Positions 22,066 to 35,800 of a stretch of 64,000 bases of DNA are shown piece by piece. The DNA is from Trileptium ribeirensis (taxonomy: Eukaryota; Nematoda; Enoplea; Enoplida; Thoracostomopsidae): the NCBI GenBank assembly GCA_030248225.1, contig JASANE010019514.1:34963-98962 (forward strand), written 5' to 3'. The notes beneath the pieces are model-generated. The model was not told where the DNA came from. It worked only from the letters and a program-made list of their open reading frames with translations, and did no database searches. A program made the position numbers and the translations under genes. Position 1 is the stretch's first letter; each line of letters opens with the position of its first letter.

Positions 22066-25000
22066 AGAATTAGCGTTGTTAACCAAGCTAAGTTAGGATG
22101 TCCGTCATCTGGAGGAACCGGAAGCGCATCAGCCACCTGGAGACACTCCCTAAACGGAAAACTAAAGTACAATTTTGTAACAATTGTAAGGGTCCTCTGT
22201 AATTGCATACAGACCGTTATTTCGTTAAAATTACGAAATGAATTCAACAAAAATTCTCGTTCAGAATTTATCTATCGGTATCCGTAGTTTAGCGAAGAAG
22301 AAAGTGGGCTACGTGATCTATGAACTCAGTTTGTGCGCATTATATTGTTCGCGTTCATGAAATAACATGCTGAGTCGCATTGCTGTTTTTGCGATATATG
22401 AGTTGCGGCAATAATATCACCAGAATGACAGTTTCAAGTGTGGCTTTCCCTAAGTCGTAAAATGGTGGAGCCTACGTGTCCGCATGCATAGGGTAAATTC
22501 ATGATTTTGTGAACGGGTATCGATTTTGAGACTGTGAACTGACTTGATAAAAGAACACCTCACGTGTAGCACATGAAGCAGACTTAATACAATATCATAA
22601 TCTTGTCAATTTCTGCCCTGTAGCCTGGGGTATCCGCCCTTATGGCACCCAAGTTTTGGGTACATAAATTTTTTATTCTTTCGCAGACAATAATAATGCC
22701 AGGTTCCTGAGCCAGGAGGTGCTGGCTTTGGCCACAGGGCATGACTTCTTTGGCACCTCGGTTCATTCAGGAGATTTCTGGTTGCAAATAGATTGTCAAC
22801 AGCAGCGTTTTGAAAAAGACTATAGTATATAAAACGTAACAATGCTAAAGTTAAATTTTGTAACATTTGGTTACATTTTGTAACAAGTAAAATGCCTGTG
22901 TTTATTCATGTAAAATCATGGAACAAGATTTAAACGATTTAATTTTATGTTCACTACGTGTTCAGAAATATGTTTTAATACAAATGCTGCTGCTACAAAA
23001 GGTTCTTTCAGAACTCTAACCGTTATAATAGCCGCAAAAATATATGACGACTGCCAAAATGGTCAGAAGCATTTAGGTCTTGTTTCATGTTGTAGCATAA
23101 CCAGTTACTAAATGACGGTGGTTACGCATTATCTGTGAGTTTAGGGGTTTAAAATATTTTAAACATTTCAAACTTTAACATTACATTTAGCCTACGCATG
23201 GCCATTATATATGCCTCATGAACAGATAATTATGCTGCATAATGACATCCGAAAAAACTCGTCTATGAGCTACTAAAAATAGCGTAGAAAAATTTATTTT
23301 TTGTATAAAATTTTTATTTTAAGCCCAATTTTAATTTATAAATTCCGTATTGAAAGGAAAAGTAGAATTTGCAATAGTAATTTTTGGTTTACACTTCCGC
23401 TTGCTTGTCTCCACATCAACGGTAAATTTACCGTCGTCATATGTTTTTCGTGGCTATTAAACGGTTAGTGTTCTGAAAGAATCCTGCGTTTCTGCAGCAT
23501 TTGTACTAAAACGTATTTCTGAACACGTAGCTAACGTAAAATTAAATTGTTCAAACGTTGTTTCATGACTTTACATTAATAAACATAATGCATTTTAAAT
23601 GTTACATCGTGGTATTGTTACCTTGTGTTATTTCTATTACATGGTCATGAGATACACTTCAAATGCAGGGGTAAATTATAGGATGTTTGAATAAATATCG
23701 CGCAATGTTTGTGTCAATTGAGGTTGTGCTTTAAAGTGGGAGAGCAAAAACAATTGTCAATATGCATTGTCAATGGGAACCAAATATTTTGCCAGTGGCC
23801 AGGAACCGGGGAGAAACACAGAAATTCTTAGAGCTCAGTTTTGATTTTTAGAGGGGGTAGTACATTCTGCTACCTCGTGGATGTCTGCAAACAAGGCTTT
23901 GTTATATAGTTTCTTCAATTGTTCGAATGTTTTGATCCAAGTCAATTTTCTGTGGCCAATGCTGAAATTTCTCTAGAATGTCAAAAAACTTAGAAGTGAT
24001 GGAGCCTATATTATACAACTCGGTATTAAACGATGTAAAAATGTAAAAACCCCATACAGTCAGAACATATATACTCACTTTGAAAGTCTTTCATCAGTAA
24101 TGATTTTTTCTGTAAATATGAAGGAGTCGCCAGCAACTATTCCCAACTACCGTTGGGCTTTTAGTGCACAATTAAATTAAATTAAATTAAATTAATTAAA
24201 TTGTTTTTAAAGAAACAATGCGGAATTTTTCACCAAATCCAGGGCTTTGTTGAAAAAAGCAGAACCCATTATGCTATTTGTGCCGCAAAGATATAGTCAC
24301 GTATTTAGAGCTTTTACTACTTTTGGCTATAGCCAACTAAAAGTTTGACGACACCGAAGGCCCAAACGAATTTCGGCTCGTTTCTGCATTATAATCTTGT
24401 GGCGACAAATATTATGACAGTTTATTACATAGCTAGGCATGAAGATCTATTTCTGATTTTGCTTGTTTTACGTTTTTCGTTTGTTGTTTTTTCATTTATC
24501 ATTAAATTCCAACAATTTTTACGGTAGTAGGTAATTCGCCGACTTTAGCGGTTGGTATTAACAACATGAAACTATGTGTTGAATTTTGGATTGTTCTTGC
24601 AATTTGTAGTGACTGATAAAAGGCAACATCGTTTCCAACAAAGCTTGCATATAATTCTAAATTCTGTGAAAATTTCTATTTCTCGTATAGCTCGTTCAAT
24701 ACGTGCTTTATGATTGTTGAAGAAATACGGAAAAATTCCTTGAATAAGATATGCTACAAAAAACTGAATAATTTTAAATTAGCCATCGACAAAGTACGCC
24801 TGTCAAGTGTCAACTTCTGCAATTACTTACTCTGACAATATAAAACATGGTGGAACGGAATTCTTTGTCAGCGTAGAATATGAACAAAGTAAGTAGTAAA
24901 GTAAAGTGGTCGACTGTAGGAGGCAACCCTAAAGCTCCACTTTTGTTAACAGTCACCACGAGGGTGTGGGTGGGCGCCACTCCTATCAGAACCATATGAC

Positions 25001-25090
25001 ACTAAATCGCTGGCCCGTTCGTTTAACTCCATATATCATCTATAAACGCTGAACACCAAGCTGGGAAAACATGTGTTGTTTTTAAAGTCT
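22066..25090. other. Intergenic, AT-rich, little recognised
   Basis: Contains a weak Cys-containing ORF on the minus strand (22606..22866) and an (AAATT)n tract at 24172..24203. No other supported element. Confidence 0.4.
24172..24203. repeat. (AAATT)n microsatellite
   Basis: About five to six tandem AAATT units. Confidence 0.85.
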
Positions 25091-25091
25091 T

Positions 25092-25172
25092 GTATGGCGC
25101 GGCAGAGGTAAGGCTTGAACCAGCTTCTTCTCGCACTAAAGCGGATGCTCTACCATTAGGCTACGGGGCTAA
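25092..25172 (-). repeat. tRNA-like pseudogene or SINE head
   Basis: The minus strand begins GCCCCGTAGCCTAATGGTAG (a good A box) and has CTGGTTCAAGCC (a B box) at normal spacing. The acceptor arms (GCCCCG at the start, GCCGCGCC at the end) do not pair and the anticodon stem is poor, so it is not a functional tRNA. It does not share the upstream block of the four-copy family. Confidence 0.5.
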
Positions 25173-25626
25173 AATCAACAGTTATTTGCTTTGTGTAGAT
25201 TGGGATACAGTGGTTTATATAGCGTTTTTCGGTCCAAGAAAAATGGAATAGTTTTACACAAATTTTAAATCATGCTTGCTCTCAATATGTACCTGAAAAA
25301 GGTAAGTTTCTATTCCAGATCTAAATATGCAAAACATATTTAAGATGTGCTAAACCAAAAACGTAAACTGTGGTGATTAGGAAAACTCTCGAACGATTTT
25401 ACCGCATATAAAGAGAATAGTTAAACATGCCCTCAAAAGGCGTTCTTTCCATTAAACAGAATCTCGAACGCAAATTAATGAAGTCGATAAATTTGCATTT
25501 GCGTGTTCAAATGCGTTAATATTCGCTGTTCCCCTAAAGCCAGTGTATGTCCTATTCTAAATCAATCCGAGGAGCTACCGTAACGCAGATGTAACATTTT
25601 TGCTAAGACTTTTTTGGATGTGTAGG

Positions 25627-26105
25627 TTGATGATGATGCCAAAATTTTATTTATCGATCAATGTGTTAATAATCATACTCTCAGATTGGTTTCTTTCACT
25701 CCACACATGGTGTATAAACACGTGTGCAGATTTAAAGCAAGAAACAGCCATTCTGATGGCTTCTCAGATATTTTTGCACCAAAAGAAAGACACTATTTAC
25801 TTTCCTCTCGCGCACATCTTTGAACGAAGCTTTATTAATGGAATGTTGCCTAACACATGGCTCTCTGCCGATGTTGTGGCTGTTTTTCAGAAAGGACGTG
25901 CTTCGAATTCAATGGATTACGGACGTATTTCACTAACATCTAATATTTCAAAACTTATGAAGAGGATAATTAAAGTCTTTAGTAAACCATTTGAGATCAT
26001 ATAACTTGCTAATTGAATATTAACACAGCTTCCTATCGCGAAATTCAATTACTACTCAGCTGCTAGAGGCCCTAAACCATTGGGCCAAGTGACAGTAGAC
26101 TCCTA
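25627..26105 (+). mobile_element. LINE fragment, N-terminal part of reverse transcriptase domain
   Basis: Three frames contribute in order. The first is FTPHMVYKHVCRFKARNSHS (25627..25780). The second is PLAHIFERSFINGMLPNTW, VVAVFQKG and DYGRISLTS (to 26004), matching the RT pattern 'pL..iFn.S...g..P..W..a.v.pi.KkG..~~YRpISLts'. The third is SRNSITTQLLEALNHW (to about 26105), matching 'S..tqLl..l..w'. The order is correct for a CR1/Jockey/RTE-like RT, but the frames are broken and the catalytic DD part is absent. A dead fragment on the plus strand. Confidence 0.75.
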
Positions 26106-26393
26106 ATCTTAATGTTATGCAGTCTTGCACCTTAATCTTAATCGTTCTTAAATGCAATCTTAATGGTTGCCGTGACCTTATAGATTTTATCATAATTTTT
26201 AATCATTTATCATCGTCAAAATTATTCGTTCCCGAACTTCTTGACTTTACTACATAATGATTTGATTAGACTTACTGGTGTGGATCTTTATTCACAAAAC
26301 AGTGCATGATTAAAACATAATATATATGCCCAAAATATTTCTACTGCACACAACAAAAGTACTAAACACATTTATCAATTTTACTGACCCAAT

Positions 26394-26686
26394 AGTTGCC
26401 TTCGCTCTTTTGCTACTTAATACAATTCAGCGTAGTGCATTATATCAGCTCGTTGCGTAGTGAGCGTTTGGCTACGTGTTGTTATTTGCTATTCGCTCGT
26501 ATTGTGAAGCGCCTTAACAGTAAATATGCATTGTGTCGATACATCTTGTCAACCCTTTAACTGATGTAGTTACCCTCGCTCTGGTGCTGCTTAATACAAT
26601 ACAGCGTAGTGCATTATATCAACGCGTTGAGTAGTGAGCGTTTGGCTACGGCTTGTTATTTGCTCGTATTGCGAAGCGCCTTAACG
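26394..26686 (+). repeat. Imperfect tandem duplication, about 120 bp, two units
   Basis: Unit 1 (26394..26518) and unit 2 (26568..26685) share CAGCGTAGTGCATTATATCA, GTAGTGAGCGTTTGGCTACG and GAAGCGCCTTAAC. They are separated by about 50 unrelated bases. No coding capacity is seen. Confidence 0.75.
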
Positions 26687-28480
26687 ATGCGAGCAATAAT
26701 GCCGTTATACGTCATTGGTTAGCGGGCGTAACTGTAACGCAAACAACCCGGATTCTTGCCCCCGCGCCCCCAGCACTTTCAACTCAAATCAAAATGCGAA
26801 GTAATTCATGAATTAATGGGATAAAATGCTTGAAACCATATTCTGGCCTTCTGTGTACCTATCAATGCATAGGGAAAAGTCATTTAGCGCACCGTTTTAT
26901 GCGGTTCGTTGACAAAATACTCGCTATGCAGAAACTTTAATAATCAGTTCTCAGAGAATTACGTCGCCTTTCTGTGTTCCTTGTGCTACCTTATATTTTA
27001 TGCGATCAAAAACACAATTCTTACACGTACATAACTAGCAAATGAACGAGTCTTGGCAATTCACTATCAGCGCTGTTGGCATTAAATATCGAATTAACTA
27101 CCGGAGGCACTCAGCTGTGATTCCCAATCGGGTAAGGATATTTTAACAGTACACTAAAATCTATTTCAAGAGTAAAAACATTTAAATTGAATGTACCAGA
27201 TAATATTTGTCACGCTTGGATTAAAACCCTTTAAAATTTCATGGTTACCAGTAGGTGTATTTAAGCTTTATTTCTAATTTTATATGAGACATCTTCAACT
27301 TGACATTTTAGAAACTGCAACCCAACAGATGGATAAACTGATAAAGCAATTTTGATATTTTGCCTGACTGGTTTGGCGCTTTTACTGCTGACGTGCGTTG
27401 ATTTTAGTGCTTGCATATATTTGTTGTAATATTGCCCCTACATCATCATGTGTTACAACAACGTACACGTTTAAAATATTTATGCAACACTTTGACGAAT
27501 ATAATGCCAACTATGCATTCCCGCTTTCCCTAATTTAGTAGACAAATCGTGCACTTAGTTTAAGAAAAGTAAATTGTGAATAATTTAAATTTCCGAAATT
27601 AACTTAGCAAACAATGTTTGATAGCACAATTTAGTGCAACCTGGCTTCTCTAAATAGGGGGATCTGGGAGATATTCCGGCCTCCTCTTAGGTTTCCCCAG
27701 TTAATGCCTCCAGCTCCCTCAGGTACTTTCTTGTTCCACTAAAGGTTACCAAATTTTTGACTGAAGGGCTAAACAATATGCGAATTTTTTACAATTGTGG
27801 CTAAAAATTCCCAAATTGTTCCCTGTGGCGCTAAAAATCCACAGACTCCCAGATGACCTGGGAGAATCGCCCCTGGCATGTTCGGCTTCGCTAATTCCGA
27901 ATTCGGGTGATCCAACAGCTCATGCCTCCAGGTTTAGTTTAGGTAGTTTGGAGAAACCAAGCATATAACAAAGCAATTTGGCATCAAACAAATCTATCCA
28001 AATTTAGGTATTTTTGGCAGTCATAGGATTAAGAGTTCGTTGCTTTTTGAAAATAGACACTCCAAGCCGTCGCTTTGTATTTAACCATGCCGAACATGAT
28101 GCGATGCATCTGGTTGTGACAAAGTTGACTTCGTTTGAAGACGCCTGAACAATTTGAGCTTTATTCAGCTTTATAGCAAGATACTTATTATACTTTTACG
28201 ACCACTGTCCAGCTGCAATACTAGCAAACATTCATGTAGTCAAAATTTTGAAAATTTTAATTTTGAGATATCAGGGTGTTTAGAACTTGCACCGTATAAC
28301 AAAAATTTAGGCGAAACATGTATAAATACGGTGAAAATTACGAAAAATGGGGGTAAAGGCGACAAAAATGGTTGTCGGCGAGGAGGGGGATGTCATCAAG
28401 TTTTTTCAGCGCCCCCCTCTCCGAGATCTCGGGTGTCAGCATGTATGTTATATAAGCTTGCAAATGAAAGTAAATGTTTG
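26687..28480. other. Intergenic, no supported feature
   Basis: Includes a GC-richer patch at 27650..27960 with repeated CTGGGAGA/CCTCC words, and a patch at 28350..28430 with a G-rich/C-rich pair. Both look like degraded element ends, but I cannot define boundaries. Confidence 0.35.
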
Positions 28481-28509
28481 TAATAACATTCGGGCGTAAC
28501 AAATAGCAT

Positions 28510-28695
28510 GTAACAACATTAGCAATGTCGTTACATACAAGCGCTTATTTGTAACAACGTACGAATGTTCTTACGCATAAGCGCTTTTATGTAACAACAT
28601 TAGCAATGTCGTTACATACAAGCGCTTCTGCGTAACAACGTGCGAATGTTGTTACGCAGAAACTGTTTTGCGTAACAACTCACGAAGGTTGTTAC
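28510..28695. repeat. Array of five hairpins with a 40 to 41-bp period
   Basis: Hairpins at 28510..28534, 28551..28574, 28591..28615, 28632..28655 and 28672..28695 each have the form GTAACAAC...GTTGTTAC (or close variants). Starts are spaced 41, 40, 41 and 40 bases. Units 1 and 3 are identical in their stems, and units 2 and 4 nearly so, giving an 81-bp higher-order unit. The first three spacers contain the palindrome AAGCGCTT. Confidence 0.85.
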
Positions 28696-29153
28696 ATACT
28701 GTCGAATGTAATGTTTTCGTACACACGTGTGTGTATGTTGACGATGTCGAGTAAGCGCACAGATTTCTCTGTGAACGACGTATAATTATTAATCATTATT
28801 CTTTACAGTTCACCCAGGCAATATAATTAATTTTCATTAAACACTTTATTGTGTCAATGAGAATTTCGAATGGGGCTAAACAAGCCACTGCCCGTGCGAT
28901 TAATTGAACTCGGGTTGCGAATGAATAACAGCATGCAAGCAAACGCACGCTACGCAACAAACTGAGTTCATTACAATACCTCGTATTGTATAAAGTTGCC
29001 GTAGAGCAACGACATGCATGAAGCTGCTCTATTTGTCCCCACGTTAATTAGCAAGCTGTTAAATTCGTATCCAATATATATGACTCGTTATCATTTGTTA
29101 TTAACACATTAAAATTCCAAGCCGGGTAATGAATTACATTCGTTCCACCACAC

Positions 29154-29844
29154 TTAATACAAGCTGTTGCTGTATGCGTTCCGCAGCCGTTGATGCTGGT
29201 CCGTTACAGCGGTTTTCATTGTCAACAGTTCCGTATGAACTTGAGACGAGGTGTCTTCTTGGAATCTATGCGTGCAGAGCCGTTGCTGCTTCTTCATCCG
29301 CGCATAGCACGAAGGGCATTGGTTTACGTAACTGTTAACCGGGCCGGCACCAGAACATTTTACTTTTTCCAATGGATACTGTTGTACTTTCCTCAGTACT
29401 AGTGGACTAGTTTGGCCAATATTTTGTCCGAAAGTAACTAATTTCACGCTCATTCCTTTCGTTTTTGACCTACGGCCGACCCCGCTGTACATTCTCGGAC
29501 ATTTAGTGTTCGCCCAGGAGCGTCTACACATTGTTCGTAGCACAAAGCTCGACACAAATCGGTAGCGATCGCTACAAACGAGATAAATGACGAAATTAAT
29601 TGAAGAATTCAGCATTACAAGGATATTGCAAGCATCAATTAGGATATAGAACAGCGGCCAACGGTGTAATGTAGACGATTTTTCGATGGTTTCGATACAG
29701 TTCAAAATTAACGGAACACAATTGAACAAAAGAAACGCAAGAACCACTGCAACAAGCATCGAAGTCGTTTTGTGCTCTTTCATTTGTTGATTCGATACTT
29801 GCTCACGCTGATGTTTTGCACGTCGTATGACCCAAACGACGTAG
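29154..29844 (-). CDS. GPCR exon 3 (TM6, TM7 and cytoplasmic tail)
   Basis: The acceptor tatttttaag (AG at 29846..29845) is followed by CTACGTCG. The carried GG plus C gives Gly, then YVVWVIRRAKHQREQ. The stop is at 29156..29154. The acceptor lies only about 200 bases from the LTR retroelement that starts at 30051. Confidence 0.88.
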
Positions 29845-32800
29845 CTTAAAAATAAAATTGATCAGTGTTTACATGTACATATTTCATCAACATCAAAAGA
29901 TTTAATTAGCAATACCGTATCGGTGCAGATAAGTAAAATGCTACAAATTATCAAAAAATATGTATATGACGATGTATAACATAATGATGTTTTCGATAAT
30001 AATATCCATGGAAAATCAACTCATAGATACTAACCAGTTTTCCTTTGTTGTGTAACGCTTTATTAGATAAGGCTTCAATTTTACTCCTTATATTACAATA
30101 GCTTCGCTTAGACATGTCTAGTTGTATGGTGGGAAAACACGTGTGGGAAATCTTACAGTTGCGCATCTGTTGTTGTTTATCGTATGAATAATGTGCACTG
30201 TGTGCTTATATTTATTATCGTGTAACTACCGAAGCATTCAGGCATTTCGCGGTTGGGTCATTTATTGTTGTATATTATATGTATCGTGTGTACTGTGTGT
30301 TGTTTATATCTATTAGTGTATAATTATTGAAGCTTCATGCATTTAATATGAGTAGTGTTAGGGTAACATGTGTATAAAATTGCATTAATTCGTGTTTATA
30401 AATTCGTATCAGTTTGTTGTTTTGAAAATTGAAACTTCACTCATGTGTAGAGCCAAGTCGTTTAAATATCAAAATAAATTAGAAAAATAGACAGGAGGAT
30501 GATTTCGCGGTAGCGCGATTTTAGCACCAAACTCCATAAAACACTCTATGGATCATCCAAACCAAATTTGACCTTATCTGTCCCCCCTGTTAAGAAGTAC
30601 CGGCTCTCATACCCTTGGGCATTTCTGGCCATAAGAATTTTATTAATTCTTAGAATTGTTAAAATTAAGGGAGTTTAAAATAATATAAAATTTAAAAATT
30701 TGTGTTCCAGGGCTATAGTTTTGTTTACCTATCGGATTTGAGTGTAGGCTCTGGGTGCCTTAACTTTTACACTTACATTAGCGAAAATGTAAGTGTGTTT
30801 CTGCTGGGTTTTCCGAAATTTGTTGTGACTTAGGAATTCGGAGAACTTCATAAAAAAGGATTCTTTAACGCAAAAATTTAAATTTAAGTTAGATAGCGAA
30901 ATTTTGAATTCCAAGAATTTATAGCCCTTAACTATAGGAACCCGGCTTTAGAGAAGTTTCTAGGTTTTGGGTTCCAGATTAAAACTTTATTTAAAGGCTT
31001 GCACCGTGAGCTTAGGGCCTAAGTTCGTACAATCGATGGAACAAAGTGGTTGGGTGTAATCATCAATACATTCGGTGTCATTGATCCTATTTTGAATACG
31101 TAAGTATATATTTATATGTATTATTAATTATTAATACAGTATATAGGAATAAACAGTTGGGTGTACAAAGTTAATTCAGAAGTTATCGAGTTTTTCCGGT
31201 TTTTCCGGACTGTATTTTAGGTAAATCTACGCAGTTTGTTAACATTAACGGAGAACTCCGCGGGTAACGTTTTGGTGCCGCAAGCCTGGATAACAAAAAT
31301 ATATAACAAAAGTGTACAACAAAAATTTATTTCGGGATCAGCCTGTGAAGTTTTCAAAGTGGATCGGAGTAGCGCGCTGTCTGATGTTGGCTTTCGGAAT
31401 TAAGCTGGAATTTAGCCGTTACAGTTTTTAAACGCTTAAAGCAAGTGTTTGTTTCTTGATAGTCAAAGTAATATTTCTTATGTCGAAGCAAAGGAAACAA
31501 AACAAGTATTTTGATGGTAGCCGGTATAAAACGTTAAACTAGAATTCTATAAGACAAACGTGCGGGCTGTATGTCCAAATATAAGATTAAGAAAGGTATT
31601 AAAATAATCTGTAAAAATATCTCAAAATTTGTGGCGAGCGGTAATACGCGACATCTCTTATACAATCTATCTCCAGAACATCTTTTCCAAAGAGTTCCAA
31701 ACTGACATTGTGTAAATTTAACTTTAGACAATTGCAAATCATCATTTGAATTATTATTGTCATAACATTGGATGCATTACATCATGTTTGTGTCATTTGT
31801 TATCGTTGAGCGTGAACGTTAATCCAAAGCCTACTCTTTAGCTAGAAGATATGTACCCATTATTGAAAGAGGCTCCATAGGTCCATGTGGAAAGGATTGA
31901 ATAAGGTTTTTGTTTTTCTGGTAAGAACGTAAAAAATATTTTTAGTTAGTAACGGCTATTTCAAATTATAACACAAAAAATGACATTTGCTTACGATAGA
32001 GTAAATTTAAAATAGTTATGACCATAGAAAAAAAATTTGGACAAAAGATCGGGCAAATTAATTAAGTACTTTAAAAGGAGATTTTTTCCTTTCCGAATTC
32101 TGACAATTAAACCTGCTGGTCCTAACGGAGTGACTACACTCATTTTGTTTCTCCAAATACTACTGGTGCTTGCTGGAAATCTGAGAACACCGCTTTCAAA
32201 ATTTACTAACGGTGTTCTCCAGACACTTAAAAAACAAGTGTCTCCTGCGTTCCGCATTGTGCCAGAAACTGGGGGAACCCCTACACCATAGGAAGTGTTC
32301 CAGTCTGAGTTAGTTTCGCTTTGTTTGCTCAGTCAGACCGACCCAGCACTGACCAGCAAAGGCAGTGCGACAGGGGCTGGGGACAAGCAGGATTGGTCAG
32401 GTGGACATATGGGAGACCTTATACTGTTTCCGTGTTTTGTTGGGCCCTCAGTAAAAAATCCTAAACCTTAAACTTGACATTCTACTAGCGTGTCCCCTAG
32501 ATATGTGTTCTTTACACACATTACCGTCTGTCTTCGGCTAGGCTCCGGTTTTGTGGCCATCTAGCTCCGTGTATACAGTGAATCTTGTGCTCAATGGGGT
32601 AAAAAATAGATTTAAAAACACCCGGGGATTCTCTCAACCTGTATCTATTTTCTTGAACTCTGAGTATGTTGTGCTTTATAACAAATGGTATGCGAAGTGG
32701 GCTACGGTTTAGTGGCCACCCGCTTCGACTTTGTTTGAAGTGCATATATTCCTCAGGGGTAGTATCCCGTGTAAGGTGGGTAAGAAAAATAGTATTTCCT

Positions 32801-35800
32801 CAAGTGAACTTTAGAATATGTTATTTTACAAAGCACATTTGTGTGTGCGTTCTTAGTGTTTTGTGCGTTTAGACTGCCGTGTTAAACTCTCTGAAAAAAC
32901 TCAACTCAATCGGTAACTTCAACAGTATCTTGTTAACCAATACTTACTTAGATTGGAAATACAACAGATTGATTCGACACGTTTTGTAGTGACAAGCGCC
33001 CCAAAGTCGGTATAAATAAAACTTTTACAGTATTATATAAACACTAATTTGGCTTCTGTGGTTATTTCATGTACATTCTTTAATATGTTGCAGGCTCAGT
33101 TCTGTTCCCGTTATAAGGTACTCACCCTAAAAATAGCTATGTAATTAATAGAAAACAAAAGGTAACTGCAAAATATTCTCTTCAACTATAAGATAAGAAT
33201 CACATTCAGAGTATGATGAAGTTCTTACCGATCTGATATTTTAAAATAATAGTAGGATTTATATTAAATTATCGGTAAATAAAGCCCATGATAGGCTCAT
33301 GACGTTTTAACCTGGGAAAAATGTAAAAAGTATCGAATGAAATTTTTTCTTTGTTAATATAGATTTACTTATGTATTATAGGTTATAGCAACAAGTGGTG
33401 TGAAATTTGTTTATGTTTCTCCTTGCAGCAAAATAGGTAAGAATACAAATTTTCTGTGAAAAAAGTAATTAACATTTCTACTCATTTTTTCCAATTATAA
33501 TTCACAACCTGTACATTAAAAAAATTTTTTTAATCTTGTCTTAATATAAGTTTATGGGATGTCCTATGAAAGTATGAGAAATGAGCATATGGACCAATAT
33601 GATAAATGCACAGGAAAAAAAGCCAAAACATTCTATAAATAATGCCGCATAGTTATATCTTCCGGGCATCATCACGTTTTTACATTCGTACAATTGAACA
33701 TTCAGTAATTCGATGTAAAAGACGGACAGCTTCACAATGGTTTTTAAGTCTTTACGACTGTTTTCATGCAAACACTTGCGACAGATAAAAAAGTAGCTAA
33801 CAGAAGATGAAAAAATACATCTGTTGTTACTGAAACTCTATTCGTTCCTCGCTGTATGTAAAAAAATCTATATCTTGTTTCGTCGTGAGAATAGCGCATA
33901 TTATTTTTGCTAAATAAATATCGACAGAATCACAACATATTTTTCGGACGAACATTATTTAGCGGTATTGCGTATACTACAAATTGTGCAATGCATAGGA
34001 AATCTAATCTGAAATTTTCTACTGTAAGCAAACGTATATGTGTCTCAAGCGAGAGAAAATATGTGCTTGACGTGCACTTGTCTGCTTGTTTATACAAATT
34101 TCATAAGCGAGTTTAGCATTCACTTAGTGATATATATGATCACGGGAGGTTGGTTAAGATACGAAATACACTAACGGTAGTCGATATTATACACGGTAAT
34201 TCGTTGACTAATCTTAATACATATGTGTGTATACATGTATATGTATGTTTGCCCCTTGAATAAAAACCCTTCTCACAAACAAACTCCGACGATTTGCTTG
34301 ATAGAAATCATAAAAAAATAATAAATCAGATACGACTTTTTATAAAAAACGTAACTATATTTGCGAACAACGAAAACGTATTGTTTTTTTTAGAAAATTT
34401 GGTGTACATAACTTCGGTAAATTTATTTTGTTCAAGACCGTGGTTAATGAATTTTTGGAAATAGGGATTCGCCGTGAAATATAAAGTAAAAATATATATA
34501 AAATATATAATTTCTGTGTTGTATATAAACTATGACTAAATTATCTGTAATTGTCTGATACTTTGTTATTCTTTTAAAATAATTCTGAAGTTAGTTAATG
34601 CAGAACTATTTTAACTTTTCGGACTTTGTAATTCCGGACAAACTAGAAAATATATTAAATTTGCCGATTATCAAAAAACCGAAATAAAGTAGGGTATTAA
34701 TTTGGATTATAAATTCTTTTATTTGACAATTATGATTTAAGTATAATGTTTTAATTTGAGGCTGTGTTTTAGCTATCAGACAAAGCTATTTTATGAAGTC
34801 TATAAAAACAACAAAAAAATCAATGAAACAAAATTATTGTACCTTAATTTTTTAGCTTCTTTTATGATTTGTAATAAAGTAATGATATGGTGCTGTAAAT
34901 TGTGCATCGCTTCAGAACATTCTAAATCAATAATTAAAATAACGTGCGTAAAAATTTTATGGTTGAAAAGTTAAAAAAAGTTGAGATATGGTTCGAAGGT
35001 ATACCTGGCATTTTTTGCTATATTTATTTAACCTATATTCGTAATATATTGTATTGTATGACTTATATGCGTAGCTGAATCATGTCTCAGAACTATGTAC
35101 TACTTGTGTATGCCACGTTTATGTGGCTATTTTGTCATTAGCCACGGAGAAAACGAAACAATATTAAAGAAACCCGGTACCCCTAACCTTTATCGTGTGA
35201 TTAGATAACCACTTCTGGCAGTACAATCACGCAGTGTTAAGACAATTGTTGTGCGATCGTGATTAATGGTTGTTTTGTGAAATATTATGAATCTGATTAT
35301 AACATTAAAACAACAAGGCGCATTGAAGAGAAATATAATCTGCTGATTTGTAGTAATTAATAAACGTTATCGCTGTTATGACGAATAATTAATATAATTA
35401 ACCTAGTTAATTAATTAACAAAGTTTTAATTAATAAAATTAACCACTGGAATGTGGACGACATCGCTTAAAGGAAGATATATCATGCGGACGAAATGAAA
35501 CTATATAATCACGAAGGACATGAGTTTTTTAATATGCAAAGTATACATTAATGATGCAACAAGTTTAAATTCCGTAGTGACCCAAAATTTGAGGACAAAT
35601 TTTACGAAGCGGATGGGGTAATGTAACGCTTTATTAGATAAGGCTTCAATTTTAATCCTTATATTACAATATCTTCGCTTTAGACATGTCCAGTTGTATG
35701 GTGGGAAAGCACGTGTGAGAAATCTTACAGTTGCGTCATCTGTTGTTGTTTATCGTATGAATAATGTGTACTGTGTGTTTTATATTTATTATCGTGTTAC

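Noticed and set aside
22606..22866. Minus-strand ORF with a Kunitz-like NLFATRNLLNEPRC segment
   Set aside because: Most framework cysteines are missing and the similarity is short; probably chance or a very old remnant.
28510..28695. CRISPR-like regular repeat spacing
   Set aside because: The spacers are themselves repeated and the host is a eukaryote; it is a hairpin minisatellite.
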